Source: Caballeronia calidae (GTDB lineage: Bacteria > Pseudomonadota > Gammaproteobacteria > Burkholderiales > Burkholderiaceae). Taken from it: a stretch of 64,000 bases of DNA. The notes beneath the pieces are model-generated. The model saw only the letters and a program-made list of their open reading frames with translations, searched no databases and was not told the DNA's origin. The position numbers and the translations under genes were made by a program. Numbering within the stretch: the stretch's first letter is position 1; each line of letters begins with the position of its first letter. The stretch is taken from positions 62,001 through 126,000 of the forward strand of contig NZ_FCOX02000019.1 of assembly GCF_900044055.2 (NCBI RefSeq), read 5' to 3'. This document shows, piece by piece, positions 33,702 to 42,809 of this stretch.

Positions 33702-34469
33702 TCATTTCCAGCCCTCGAGGCGCAGCGTCGCGCGCACGAGCCGCTGTTCCTCCGCCTCGATTTCGCGCATGACGGCGGTCGTCGTGGTGATATGCGTGCT
33801 CGCGGCCTTGCGCGCCTGCTCGGGCTGCTTGCCGAGCACGGCCTTGTAGAGACGGGCGTGCTGCTTGTCGATGACGCGCTTCTGCGCCTCGCGATGGTAA
33901 AGATTGTTGACCGATGCGAAGACCGAGCTCAGCAGCAGATCCGTGAGCGAGCTCAGCGTATGTACGAGCACGGGGTTGTGCGATGCCTCGCTGATCGAGA
34001 GATGGAAGTTGTAGTCGAGCCGCGCGCGAGCCGATTCGCACACGTCGCCCGCGTTCGCCGCGAGCATTTCCTCGTAGCGGCGGGTGATCAGCGCGAAATC
34101 CGCCTGCGTGCCGCGCAAGGCGGCAAGGCGCGCCGATTCGGCTTCGAGCATCTCGCGGACTTCGAAGATGTCGTACAGCGTGCGCGGCTGCGAGCCGAGC
34201 AAATGCATCATCGGCGTGAGGGCGGGTTGCGCGGTCAGCGCGGCGACGAAAGAACCGCGTCCATGCGAGGTCTCGATGATGCCGCGCGTGCGCAGCACCT
34301 TCAGCCCCTCCCGCACGGCGGACCGCGACACGCCCAGTTTCGCGGTCAGGCGCCGTTCGGAAGGCAGCGCCTGGCCGGGCTTCAGCACGCCGTCGACGAT
34401 CAGGCCCTCGATGCGTCCCGCGACGGCATCCGCGATCTGCAGTGCGTCTTCCTGGTTGTCTTCATGCAT
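33702..34469 (-). CDS. GntR-family regulator, FCD subgroup (lactate-type)
   Basis: The start is ATG 34467-34469 (MHEDNQEDALQIADA); the longer frame would run over the operator and has no ribosome site. The 255-residue protein has a GntR winged helix (PSERRLTAKLGVSRSAVREG) followed by an FCD domain with the metal-binding DYNFHLSISEASHNPV segment. It is placed to control the MFS-dld operon and itself: identical 18-bp operators stand in front of both transcription units. Confidence 0.88.
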   Translation of the reverse strand: MHEDNQEDALQIADAVAGRIEGLIVDGVLKPGQALPSERRLTAKLGVSRSAVREGLKVLRTRGIIETSHGRGSFVAALTAQPALTPMMHLLGSQPRTLYDIFEVREMLEAESARLAALRGTQADFALITRRYEEMLAANAGDVCESARARLDYNFHLSISEASHNPVLVHTLSSLTDLLLSSVFASVNNLYHREAQKRVIDKQHARLYKAVLGKQPEQARKAASTHITTTTAVMREIEAEEQRLVRATLRLEGWK

Positions 34470-34477
34470 GGTATGCC

Positions 34478-34495
34478 CCACTGGTCCGACCACTT
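34478..34495. promoter_or_regulatory. FadR-type operator (copy 2) before gntR
   Basis: The same CCACTGGTCCGACCACTT as at 33578-33595 (core 34482-34492) lies just 9 bases upstream of the regulator start at 34469. This is the expected position for autorepression. Confidence 0.8.
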
Positions 34496-34642
34496 TGGTC
34501 ACTCTACCATCCGCCGGGATGCGGGAAAAGCATTCGCATGCTTTACGATGTCGGGCACCGGGCGAAGCGGTGTGCGTGCATGACCGCTTCACGCCATTCG
34601 GAAAAAATAGAGCCTTGCGAATAGATAAACATGAGGTGTCGA

Positions 34643-35968
34643 ATGGATGCTCGACAGAGTCGCTCGCCCCGGTCCATGACTTCGCGACTCACGTGGTGGA
34701 TCGCGTCGGTCGTCGTGGCGCTGAGCGTGGCCGCGGGCGGTGTGTCCTTTGCCGCCGCCTATCACGAGGCCAACAAGCTCCAGGACGGCCATCTTCGGGA
34801 GATCGGCGCGCTGATCGACGCGAGAAAGCTCGTTCTCGATACGAGCGACGTCGCGTGGCAGGGCAGCCAGGATTCGGACGTGCGGCTCGTCATCGCGCGG
34901 CTGGAGCCGTCTTCGGACGGCACGCATGCGACGGCCCCGATCGCGGTTCCGGCCACGCTGCCGGACGGACTGCACAACCTGGAATCGCGCGGCCAAAGCT
35001 GGCGTGTCGATGTCCGCACCTTGCATTCAGGCGAGCGGATCGCGGTCGCGGAGCTGTCGATGATCCGCGACGAGATCGCGTCGGACGGCGCGATGAGAAC
35101 GCTGTTTCCGATGCTCGCCCTGACGCCCGTCCTCGTCGCGCTGGTCGTCTTTCTCGTGCGCCGGATGCTGTTGCCCGTGCGGCGCCTCGCCCTTGTCGTG
35201 GACCGGCAGGACGATGCGACGCTCGAAGCGCTGTCCGAGGAAGACATCCCGAAGGAACTGCTTCCCTTCGTCACGTCGATCAACCGGCTCATCGGCCGGC
35301 TCAAGGAGGCGATGACCCAGCAGCGCCGCTTCATCGCCGACGCGGCGCACGAATTGCGCTCGCCGCTTGCCGCGCTCTCCTTGCAGGCGGAGCATCTCGG
35401 CGCAGCGGACTCGGCAGTCGTGGCGCGCGAGAGACTGGTCACGTTTCATGCGGCGATACGGCGGACGGCACGCCTCGTCGAACAGCTTCTCGCGCTGGCG
35501 CGTTCCCAGCATGGCTCGTCGATGAAGCCGTCCGTCGTATCGCTGCGTGAGCTCGCAAGCGATGTGGTGATCCAGACCGTGAACATGGCCGAGGACAAGC
35601 AGGTCGATCTCGGGCTCGATCACGTCGATGATGTCGCGGTGGTCGCCGACGCGCCCGCGCTCGCTGTCGTGTTGCGCAATCTCGTCGACAATGCGGTGCG
35701 CTACACGCCGCCGGGCGGCAGAGTGGATGTGTCCGTCACGTTCAACGGCGACGACCTGCTGCTCGAGGTGAAGGATTCCGGGCCGGGCATTCCCGAGGAT
35801 CAGCTATCGCGCGTGCTCGAACCTTTCTATCGGATTCCGGGCACGCGTTCATCGGGCAGCGGGCTCGGTCTGTCGATCGTGTCGGAAACAGCGCGTCGCA
35901 GCGGCGGCCACTTCGTGCTGGAGAACATCGACGGCGGACTGCGCGCGCGTTACCGGCATCCGCTTTGA
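34643..35968 (+). CDS. Orphan sensor histidine kinase
   Basis: ATG 34643 is preferred because GAGGTG precedes it; an ATG 12 bases earlier is also possible. The 441-residue protein has two membrane helices (about 16-36 and 155-175) around a short periplasmic sensor. The phospho-acceptor His is H236 (DAAHELRSPLAALSLQ), with N box NLVDNAVRYTPPGG and G box KDSGPGIPEDQLSRVLEPFY. It is QseC-like in organisation. No response-regulator gene is adjacent on either side, so the partner must be encoded elsewhere. Confidence 0.88.
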   Translation: MDARQSRSPRSMTSRLTWWIASVVVALSVAAGGVSFAAAYHEANKLQDGHLREIGALIDARKLVLDTSDVAWQGSQDSDVRLVIARLEPSSDGTHATAPIAVPATLPDGLHNLESRGQSWRVDVRTLHSGERIAVAELSMIRDEIASDGAMRTLFPMLALTPVLVALVVFLVRRMLLPVRRLALVVDRQDDATLEALSEEDIPKELLPFVTSINRLIGRLKEAMTQQRRFIADAAHELRSPLAALSLQAEHLGAADSAVVARERLVTFHAAIRRTARLVEQLLALARSQHGSSMKPSVVSLRELASDVVIQTVNMAEDKQVDLGLDHVDDVAVVADAPALAVVLRNLVDNAVRYTPPGGRVDVSVTFNGDDLLLEVKDSGPGIPEDQLSRVLEPFYRIPGTRSSGSGLGLSIVSETARRSGGHFVLENIDGGLRARYRHPL

Positions 35969-35975
35969 TCGCGAC

Positions 35976-36013
35976 AAAAAAAGACGGCTCGCCAGAAGAA
36001 CGATGGCGAGCCG
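35976..36013 (-). terminator. Strong intrinsic terminator of the 36106-37110 operon
   Basis: A perfect 10-bp stem (CGGCTCGCCA, 35985-35994 with 36004-36013) is followed on the minus strand by TCTTTTTTT (A-run 35976-35982). It is correctly oriented for the minus-strand lipoprotein genes and lies 8 bases past the kinase stop, so it may also insulate that gene. Confidence 0.9.
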
Positions 36014-36105
36014 CAAGAGGGATCGGTCAAAAGCAACAGCGAGGGCAGATTAGCACCGCTTTCGCGCGCGCGATCGCATCGGAAAGATGTGGTAAGGAAC
36101 GCGCG

Positions 36106-36636
36106 TCACGGCATGCGCGACACCACCATGCGGTCCACCAGCGCGTCGAGCTTCTGCCGCGCGCTCGCGAAGCGATCGACGTTCAGGCCATTCGTGTCGT
36201 AGCGCGCGGTCACGAGAATCTGCCCTTGCCGCACGAGCGTGAGATCGATCGCCGACAGATACGACACCGGCTCGCTGCTGAACGCGTGCTTGTCCCAGCG
36301 CGTCGTCGCGGCGTAGACGAGCATCGCCTCGCAGCCGGGCGGCGACGTGCCGGGGTTATAGACCATCGAATCGACGCCGCGCCGCTGCAAGGCGACTTGC
36401 AGCACGGGCACGAAGTCGCCGGTCGCGACGCTGCGATTCAACTCGATGCAGACGGATTGCAACGCGGCAGGCGAGCCCGTGACCGAAGTCGGCGACGAAT
36501 AGTTCGATGCGACCGTGAAGCCCGCCTGCACCAGCGATCCCGCGGCGTCGGCGGCAGTGATCAGGGTCCACGTGCAGCCGGAAAGCGCGAGCGTGCCGGT
36601 GGCCAGCAGCGCACGCGCGATGAGCGTTCTGACCAT
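36106..36636 (-). CDS. Lipoprotein of unknown function (176 aa)
   Basis: The protein has 176 residues with a type II signal peptide: MVRTLIARALLATGTLALSG then lipobox LSGC. The mature part is a small alpha/beta domain with ALQSVCIELNRSVATGDFVP and the strand pair SYLSAIDLTLVRQGQILVTA. I do not recognise the family. It starts 21 bases after the gene at 36658, and the two probably form an operon ended by the terminator at 35976-36013. Confidence 0.7.
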   Translation of the reverse strand: MVRTLIARALLATGTLALSGCTWTLITAADAAGSLVQAGFTVASNYSSPTSVTGSPAALQSVCIELNRSVATGDFVPVLQVALQRRGVDSMVYNPGTSPPGCEAMLVYAATTRWDKHAFSSEPVSYLSAIDLTLVRQGQILVTARYDTNGLNVDRFASARQKLDALVDRMVVSRMP

Positions 36637-36657
36637 GACCTTTGCCGTCGATACGGC

Positions 36658-37110
36658 TTATCGCACGACGAGCAGGCGCAGCGTGTTCGGCGCCTGAATC
36701 GTGGCGGTCATCGTCACGCGCCGGTCGGCCACATCGCGCAGGGAGAAGTGCTGGCGCGCGGGCGTATTCACGTCGTGGCGCACGTCGGGAAAGCAGGCGG
36801 CGATGTCCGCGCCCAGTTCTTGCAGCGGATCGCCGACGACGCCGTCCGGACCCCAATGCGCTCGCCAGCGGCAGTCATAGATATGCGCGCTGCCTTTGCA
36901 TGTGCCCTGGCCCGGCGAACCCGCGGGCAGCATCGCGCGCTCTTTGGCGAGCGCGTCGAAAGAAGGTGTGGAGACGATCGTCTTCAGCGCGGAGCAGACG
37001 TCGGGCAGATCTTGCGCCGACGCGGACAGCATCGGCGCGATGAGCGATACGGCGACGAGTGCACGGCGCACGAAGCGGAGACGGAGAGGGCTGGAATGTT
37101 GAGCTTGCAT
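36658..37110 (-). CDS. Secreted hypothetical protein (150 aa)
   Basis: The protein has 150 residues with a signal peptide (RRALVAVSLIAPMLSASAQ). Four cysteines in the mature part (DVCSALK, GTCKGS, YDCRWR, AACFPD) suggest two disulfides. A charged basic region follows ending in MTATIQAPNTLRLLVVR. It is the first gene of a two-gene operon with the lipoprotein. Function unknown. Confidence 0.65.
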   Translation of the reverse strand: MQAQHSSPLRLRFVRRALVAVSLIAPMLSASAQDLPDVCSALKTIVSTPSFDALAKERAMLPAGSPGQGTCKGSAHIYDCRWRAHWGPDGVVGDPLQELGADIAACFPDVRHDVNTPARQHFSLRDVADRRVTMTATIQAPNTLRLLVVR

Positions 37111-37258
37111 GACCTGGCGTTGAGTCTAAGGAAGGAACGCGGTCTGTTCTTTGAAGACCGCGCATCGACATCCTCCTGCAATGCGCCGCGCGTCGATATG
37201 CGGAGCAAAGCGCCAATCCGGCAAGTTGTTTCCAGCTATTAATTCGCGAGCGTGCTCA

Positions 37259-37534
37259 TCAAACGAACAACGACACGATGCCGCCGATGGTCACGGCCGC
37301 CGCGACCCATTTGCCGGCGGTATAGAAGCCGCCCGTATCGGTCGCCTGGACTTCGGGGCGCTCGAGGCCGAGCGCGCCATAGGTAAAGGACTTCACCGGC
37401 GATGGGTCTGCGGTGGGCAGCGTTTCGGTGCTGTCGTCGTGTGCGTCTTGCGCGACATCGGCGGAGGCGGGGCGGCGCGGCAAAGGCGCATCGGCGCTCG
37501 TATAAGCGGTCGTGCCCGCACTGTTGATCTGCAT
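37259..37534 (-). CDS. Small hypothetical protein with C-terminal membrane segment (91 aa)
   Basis: The start is ATG 37532-37534 (MQINSAGTTAYTSADA), with GGGGGA as ribosome site; the longer frame overlaps a hairpin and lacks one. The 91-residue product has a polar, disordered N-terminus (TADPSPVKSFTYGALGLERP) and ends in a hydrophobic helix (WVAAAVTIGGIVSLFV). Function unknown. A perfect 9-bp hairpin at 37586-37609 precedes it. Confidence 0.55.
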   Translation of the reverse strand: MQINSAGTTAYTSADAPLPRRPASADVAQDAHDDSTETLPTADPSPVKSFTYGALGLERPEVQATDTGGFYTAGKWVAAAVTIGGIVSLFV

Positions 37535-37585
37535 CGATTCCCCCGTTGTTATCCGATTCTCGCAAGCCGCGATAACGGCGGGTTC

Positions 37586-37609
37586 GCGCGCACGCTTGAA
37601 CGTGCGCGC
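37586..37609. terminator. Hairpin between two minus-strand genes
   Basis: GCGCGCACG (37586-37594) pairs perfectly with 37601-37609 around a 6-base loop, 26 bases past the stop of the glycosidase-like gene at 37636. No U-tract follows on the minus strand, so termination is uncertain. Confidence 0.45.
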
Positions 37610-37635
37610 CTTTCCGATTCTTACCGCGGGTGGGC

Positions 37636-38709
37636 TTACATCGGGTGGTTCTGCACGAAGTCCTTGTACGCCCAATAGGCCGCCTTCTTCGAGGCGCCGT
37701 CGCCTTCGAGAAGCCCGTAGGCGCCTTCGCCGTCATCGTAGAGCTGGAAGGCCTGAATCGACTGGATGTTGTACTTCGACGCGACGCTCGCGAACTGCGC
37801 CATCATCGTGTTGCCCGTTATGTATGCGGCGATCTGGTTGTACGAGCCGTAATCCGGACGCACGCCGAACTCGTTGATCCAGATCGGCTTGCCCATGTCG
37901 TGCAATATCTGCAGCACGTCATGGCAACCGGTGCCGCCGCATGCGTGCGTGATGTCACCCTGGCTCGAATACCAGTGCCACGAGGTGACGTCCCAGTTCA
38001 CGGTCGGATGACCCCAGGTGCCGTCGGGCTGCGAGCCATCGGCGAGCATCTGGAAGAACGCGGTGTGCAGCCATGTGCCGCCCAGCACGATCTTCGCCGA
38101 AGCGTCGACCGACTTCACGCCCGCGATCATGCCGCGCATCACGCCGCGCGCGAGCATGAAGCTCCAGTTGTTGTACTGATGCCAGACCGTGCCGTCGACA
38201 TTGCCGTTGAGCGCCTTCGCCTCCAGTTCGTTGCCGACTTCGTAGTACTTGTAGGGATAACTTTTCGCGGTCAGCTGGCCGAGTTTGAAGCCCGCGTCGT
38301 AGGCCTCGTTCTCACTGTTGTAGTTGAGGGTGAGGAGCATCACCGGATACATCGTCACGCCGCCGTCCTCCATCGTCTTCGCGATGCCGGCCAGCATGTT
38401 CGCCGATGTCTGGCTGTACACGTCGTTGCGATAGATCGTCGCGCCGAGTTCCTGCAGTTGCGCAAGCTGCGTTTGCGGACTCGTGAAATCGTATGCGCCG
38501 CCGTTGGTGTTGTGGCCGTTCATGCCGTAGAAGATCGAGCCATTGCCGCTCGCGGCCTTCGCGGTCGACTTCGGCAGCGCGGCGCTCTTGCCGGTCGCGG
38601 CGGTATCGACGGCGCTGTCGCTTCCGCCACCGCATGCAGTAAGCATCACGCTCGTCAACATTGCTGCGACGAGCGAACCGGAAAGCGAGGGAAGGAATCG
38701 ATTCTTCAT
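37636..38709 (-). CDS. Glycoside-hydrolase-like (clan A) lipoprotein
   Basis: The start is ATG 38707-38709, giving 357 residues. A lipobox LTAC (C26) follows the signal peptide. The rest is a TIM-barrel glycosidase: acid/base candidate E161 in YYEVGNELEAK and nucleophile candidate E280 in PIWINEFGVRPDYG, with a conserved Trp/His strand (WHWYSS). It is most like GH5/GH39-type enzymes. It would act at the cell surface on a polysaccharide; no polysaccharide operon is adjacent, and the substrate is unknown. Confidence 0.75.
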   Translation of the reverse strand: MKNRFLPSLSGSLVAAMLTSVMLTACGGGSDSAVDTAATGKSAALPKSTAKAASGNGSIFYGMNGHNTNGGAYDFTSPQTQLAQLQELGATIYRNDVYSQTSANMLAGIAKTMEDGGVTMYPVMLLTLNYNSENEAYDAGFKLGQLTAKSYPYKYYEVGNELEAKALNGNVDGTVWHQYNNWSFMLARGVMRGMIAGVKSVDASAKIVLGGTWLHTAFFQMLADGSQPDGTWGHPTVNWDVTSWHWYSSQGDITHACGGTGCHDVLQILHDMGKPIWINEFGVRPDYGSYNQIAAYITGNTMMAQFASVASKYNIQSIQAFQLYDDGEGAYGLLEGDGASKKAAYWAYKDFVQNHPM

Positions 38710-39262
38710 ATCAATTAGGATGACGAATAGGGGGACGCGTTCACACTGCGACGCGAGCGACTGACGGATACGTTTCTCAGCGAGCGGACGAAGCGACGCG
38801 CACACCGGCCACGCGCAGGCGTCTCCGATGTTCTCGCGAACGGTCATTAGTGATCCGAATGACTGCCCGATGTTGAAAACGGTTGGCCGGCGCGAAGCAG
38901 GGCGTCGGGACAACCAGGGGCAGTGCAGACTCGCTGATGCAAATCCGGGCGCATGACTGGCATGCATTCGAATTGCGGGGCCGCCGGGCAAATCGATGCC
39001 AGACGATCGATGACGACGACGAATTCACGGGAAGCCGGTCATCGGTAACTTGTGCAGCGCTTGACGCTTCGGGAAGTCGAAATTGCTGACTATCGAGCGT
39101 GTTTCAGTCCAGCCGGGGTTAAGCATGGCCGGGCATGATTCAGCGGGGAAAGATTACTTTGTTCTGATGTTGATGTAAACCCGATAGCAGAAAAAACATC
39201 TTGTACGATGCAAGAATTAAACCGCTATGTTCTCCGTTTTATCGCTCCGCACGCAGTCGTTT
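38710..39262. other. 553-base non-coding region upstream of the glycosidase-like gene
   Basis: No supported gene lies here. The part from about 39100 to 39240 is AT-richer than its surroundings, and the glycosidase-like gene and the convergent-side hydrolase end flank it. Frames on both strands are short and without ribosome sites. It likely holds the promoter of the gene at 38709. Confidence 0.5.
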
Positions 39263-40249
39263 CTACGGCGACTTTCGCGAGTCGGCCTTCCATGTCGAAG
39301 GGTCGCGCACCGCATCGACGACCCGGCGTATCGCAGCGATAACCAGCTCCGGCTGATCCTGATGGACGTCGTGCCCGCTCTTCTTCGCGACGACGAGTTT
39401 CGCATCGGGTGTCATATGCGCGAGGTCCTCGTGCAAGCCGCTCAAGATCGCTTCCATCTTGCCGCTCGGCCATCCGGGAAACGGCGCCGCAAAGGGAATG
39501 CCGTGAACGAGGACGAAGAGCGGTATCGGGCGCATCGGCGTGTGCGCTCGTGCTTCGCGCACTTGACGGATCGAGGCGTCGCTCTCGAGCGGTGCGGTCC
39601 ACCATTGCTCCGCTTCCGGATATGCATCGAGCAACGCCTGATTCTTCACCGTGAGTGCTTCGAACGTGTTCCATTGCGCAGGCGGGAGCGCTTGGTGAAA
39701 GCGTAGCCAGACATTCTCCGGCGTCGTGTCGATCAACACCATGCCCACGACATCATCGGGATAGATGCTCGCATAGAGGCGCGTGATGAGGCCGCCGGCG
39801 GAATGTCCGACGAGCACATAAGGTCCGGGAATTTTGGCGGCTGTCAGCAGCGCGTGGAGATCGGCGACCCTGTCGCGCGCGGTTCGCGGCTGGGGCACCG
39901 GCGTGCTGCGGCTCGGCAGAAACAGCGGACCATTCGGATCGAGCTTCGGATCGACTTCGAGGAGCGTGCCGGGGCGGTCGTACGCGCAGACGCGCGTGAA
40001 GGCGGCCACGCCCGGCAGCACCATGGTTCGCGAGCCAGCGGGATCGAGCTTGTCGCGGCTCCAGACGTCGGCGCGGCTGAGCGCGCCTGCTTCGAGAATG
40101 ACGGTGGGACTGCCGTGGCCTCGGCACTCTAGATAGAGCGAACGTCCTCTGCCGATATCGACCGGCCCCGAAAAGTCGCCTGCCGACACTGCCGACGCCT
40201 GCAAGATCACACTGAGCATGAAGCCTGCAACGAAGCGATGGCGGGACAT
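39263..40249 (-). CDS. Secreted alpha/beta hydrolase
   Basis: The protein has 328 residues with a signal peptide (FMLSVILQASAVSA-GDF). The alpha/beta-hydrolase fold has nucleophile S150 in GHSAGG (YVLVGHSAGGLITRLY) and a likely catalytic His in KKSGHDVHQDQPELV near the C-terminus. The oxyanion region is ILEAGALSRADVWS. It is a periplasmic esterase or lipase-like enzyme of unknown substrate. A short gap separates it from the glycosyltransferase-like gene at 40291 on the same strand. Confidence 0.8.
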   Translation of the reverse strand: MSRHRFVAGFMLSVILQASAVSAGDFSGPVDIGRGRSLYLECRGHGSPTVILEAGALSRADVWSRDKLDPAGSRTMVLPGVAAFTRVCAYDRPGTLLEVDPKLDPNGPLFLPSRSTPVPQPRTARDRVADLHALLTAAKIPGPYVLVGHSAGGLITRLYASIYPDDVVGMVLIDTTPENVWLRFHQALPPAQWNTFEALTVKNQALLDAYPEAEQWWTAPLESDASIRQVREARAHTPMRPIPLFVLVHGIPFAAPFPGWPSGKMEAILSGLHEDLAHMTPDAKLVVAKKSGHDVHQDQPELVIAAIRRVVDAVRDPSTWKADSRKSP

Positions 40250-40290
40250 GATGATGGAGTCTCAGGCCCGCGACCCGCTCGACTGTATGC

Positions 40291-41592
40291 TCATAACATT
40301 CGCGAATCGAGGCGGCCGCTGTCCACTTGCGGATTCAGTCGCCGCTCCGACGCCGGCAGAAAATACCGCGCGACACAGAGCACCCAGGTAAGCAGGGCCG
40401 AAACGGTATACATCGCGGATCGTTCCATGAAGAACAGCAGAAACACCGCAAGCGCGAGGAGCACGATCTCGGCACGAGGCACGATGGCGGACTGCCGCAC
40501 ATCCCATCGTTCCAGCGCGGTCCCGAGCAGAATCGCCAGCGGAATCAGCGCGACGACCATGTGAATCGGCTCCAGAATGGGCGCGGCGAGCAGCATCGTG
40601 ATGCACGCGAGCCCGTAGTCCATGCGCCTGTCCTGGCTGCGGCGCAGGACGAGATAGCACGCGAGCAGACACACGATCGCGGCGAAGATCGTCGACGTAG
40701 CATGAAGCGTCGCTTCGGACGCGGGCATGCCGAGCCTCTCGGATACGGTCTGCAATGCGCCGCGCACCGAGCTGTTCCCCGGCAAGCCGCCCGCGCTCAC
40801 GATATGCGTCTGCGCGCGCGCGATCTCCACGGTGAAGTAATCCCAGATGATGCGAAAGCCGAGCTGGCTCGCAGTGAAGAGCGTGAGCGCGATGGCCCAG
40901 ATGCCCGTCGATACCACGGTGCGCCATTCGCGTCGCAACAAAAGCAGGCCGACAACTGCGAGCGGCGTCACTTTGAAGACGACCGCGAGCGCGAGAAAGA
41001 CGCCCGCTGCCCAGCGATTGCCGCGCTCGACCAGAAAGAACGCCGTGGCCAGCAGGAAGAACAGCAGCTCATTGGATTGCCCGAGATACGCGTCGTGCAG
41101 CACCGGAAAGCTCAGCAACGTCACCGCGATGAGCAATGCGGTCACGCGCTTGTCTTCGCCGCGATAGGCCATCTTCGCGAGAAGAATCGCGCCGACGATG
41201 CATAGTACGACGGACATCGCGACCCACGTGAGCTTCGCGGCGAACGACGGCAAAAGCGCGAACGGCGAAAAGATCAGCGCGAATTGCGGCGGATAGCAAT
41301 AGATGAGGATATCGTTGACCGTATTCGCGCCGAGATTCGATATATATGAAACGAGCCGCTCGTTGTTATACAGAAGCGATGGGTCGTGCGCCGAGTTCAG
41401 CACGGTGCTGAACGCGTAGTAATAGAAATTGAAATCGCTGAACGCGCGCGGATGGTCGGCGCCGTAGGAAAGCGTGTAGTGATAGACGATCACCATGCGG
41501 ATTGCGAGAAACCCCGCCGCGACCAGCATCAGCAAGGCCGCAATGGTCCGAACGTTATCCGCGGACCTGGCGCCAACCCGAGCGTTCAACAT
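40291..41592 (-). CDS. GT87-type (DUF2029) membrane glycosyltransferase
   Basis: The start is ATG 41590-41592 (MLNARVGARSAD), giving 433 residues. About ten hydrophobic segments surround the DUF2029/GT87 signature: DFNFYYYAFSTVLNSAHDPS, then ILIYCYPPQFALIFSPFALL with the family PP motif, then FKVTPLAVVGLLLLRREW. Family members are polyprenol-phosphate-mannose-dependent mannosyltransferases. The acceptor here is unknown. Confidence 0.75.
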   Translation of the reverse strand: MLNARVGARSADNVRTIAALLMLVAAGFLAIRMVIVYHYTLSYGADHPRAFSDFNFYYYAFSTVLNSAHDPSLLYNNERLVSYISNLGANTVNDILIYCYPPQFALIFSPFALLPSFAAKLTWVAMSVVLCIVGAILLAKMAYRGEDKRVTALLIAVTLLSFPVLHDAYLGQSNELLFFLLATAFFLVERGNRWAAGVFLALAVVFKVTPLAVVGLLLLRREWRTVVSTGIWAIALTLFTASQLGFRIIWDYFTVEIARAQTHIVSAGGLPGNSSVRGALQTVSERLGMPASEATLHATSTIFAAIVCLLACYLVLRRSQDRRMDYGLACITMLLAAPILEPIHMVVALIPLAILLGTALERWDVRQSAIVPRAEIVLLALAVFLLFFMERSAMYTVSALLTWVLCVARYFLPASERRLNPQVDSGRLDSRML

Positions 41593-41829
41593 GGACGTTC
41601 TCCGTGTGTCGGCTTTCACGTTGTAAGGACGAAGTAGTCCCGAGCTTCGAGAATCGTCCGCCATTCGTCGCACGAAAGCGCGTGCGCGGAGCGTTGGCGG
41701 ATCATACGGCCTACGAATCGTGACAGCATGACACGGGCGGCGTCAATCGCGTTCTTTGCACCGCAATGATGCAGCCGTTGGCGAAAAGTGATTTACGTCC
41801 GTGGGTTTTTTGCGCGTCGCGCTATCCGG

Positions 41830-42705
41830 TCACTTATCTGCGGACAGCTTGTCCTCTGTGCGCGTGTCGAAATCCGACGCGTCGTGTCGTTCGTGCAACT
41901 GGGTAGACGGCTCGCCGAAGGTGCGATTCACCATGCGGCCGCGTTGCACGGCGGGACGCGCGCCGATGATATCGGCCCAGCGGCGCACGTGCCTGTATTC
42001 GTGCACGGAGAGGAATTCGGCCGCATCGTAGAGCCAGCCGTTCACGAGGCCGCCGTACCACGGAAAGATGGCGATGTCCGCGATGGTGTACGCGTCGCCG
42101 GCGATATACGCGCTGTCCGCGAGGCGCTTGTCGAGCACGTCGAGTTGGCGCTTCACTTCCATCGCGAAGCGGTCGATCGGATATTCCATCTTGCTCGGCG
42201 CATACGCATAGAAGTGCCCGAAGCCGCCCCCGAGATAAGGCGCGCTGCCCATCTGCCAGAAGAGCCACGACAGGCATTCGGCACGTTTGGCCGGCTCCGT
42301 CGGCAGGAGCGCGCCGAACTTCTCCGCGAGATAGAGCAGGATCGCGCCCGATTCGAAGACGCGCACGGGCGTTGCGCCGCTGCGATCCATCAGCGCCGGG
42401 ATCTTCGAATTCGGATTGACCTCGACGAAGCCGCTGCCGAACTGCTCGCCGTCGCCGATGCGAATGAGCCATGCGTCGTACTCCGCGCCGCGATGGCCGA
42501 GCGCGAGCAATTCTTCGAGCATCACGGTGACTTTGACGCCGTTGGGCGTGGCCAATGAATAGAGTTGCAGCGGATGACGACCGACCGGCAATGCCTTGTC
42601 ATGCGTCGGCCCGGAGACGGGCCGATTGATGTTGGCAAAGCGTCCGCCGCTTTCCTTGCTCCATGTCCACACGCTTGGCGGCACGTATTCCGGCGATGCA
42701 CTCAT
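41830..42705 (-). CDS. yghU: Glutathione S-transferase, YghU-like (disulfide-bond oxidoreductase)
   Basis: The start is ATG 42703-42705 (MSASPEYVPPSVW), with GGAG 8 bases upstream; the frame also reads back to a TTG. The 291-residue protein has an unusually long N-terminus of the YghU/YfcG group, then the thioredoxin-like core (HPLQLYSLATPNGVKVTVML and NPNSKIPALMD) and an all-helical C-terminal domain (AGDAYTIADIAIFPWYGGLV). YghU reduces organic hydroperoxides and disulfides using glutathione. It is near an encapsulin-peroxidase pair, which points to oxidative stress. Confidence 0.9.
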   Translation of the reverse strand: MSASPEYVPPSVWTWSKESGGRFANINRPVSGPTHDKALPVGRHPLQLYSLATPNGVKVTVMLEELLALGHRGAEYDAWLIRIGDGEQFGSGFVEVNPNSKIPALMDRSGATPVRVFESGAILLYLAEKFGALLPTEPAKRAECLSWLFWQMGSAPYLGGGFGHFYAYAPSKMEYPIDRFAMEVKRQLDVLDKRLADSAYIAGDAYTIADIAIFPWYGGLVNGWLYDAAEFLSVHEYRHVRRWADIIGARPAVQRGRMVNRTFGEPSTQLHERHDASDFDTRTEDKLSADK

Positions 42706-42809
42706 GCTCAACGCTCCTTGTGGCGAGATCGATCGATTCGCCCGAGGTTAGCAGGTCGACGCCAAACGTGCTCGGCGCTTCGAGTGCAACGGCACGCGCA
42801 TGACGGGCA

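Noticed and set aside
37542..37582. Imperfect stem (CCCGTTGTTATC with its partner) in front of the 91-aa gene as a riboswitch
   Set aside because: On the minus-strand transcript two A-C mismatches interrupt it. It pairs well only on the plus strand, where no gene starts.
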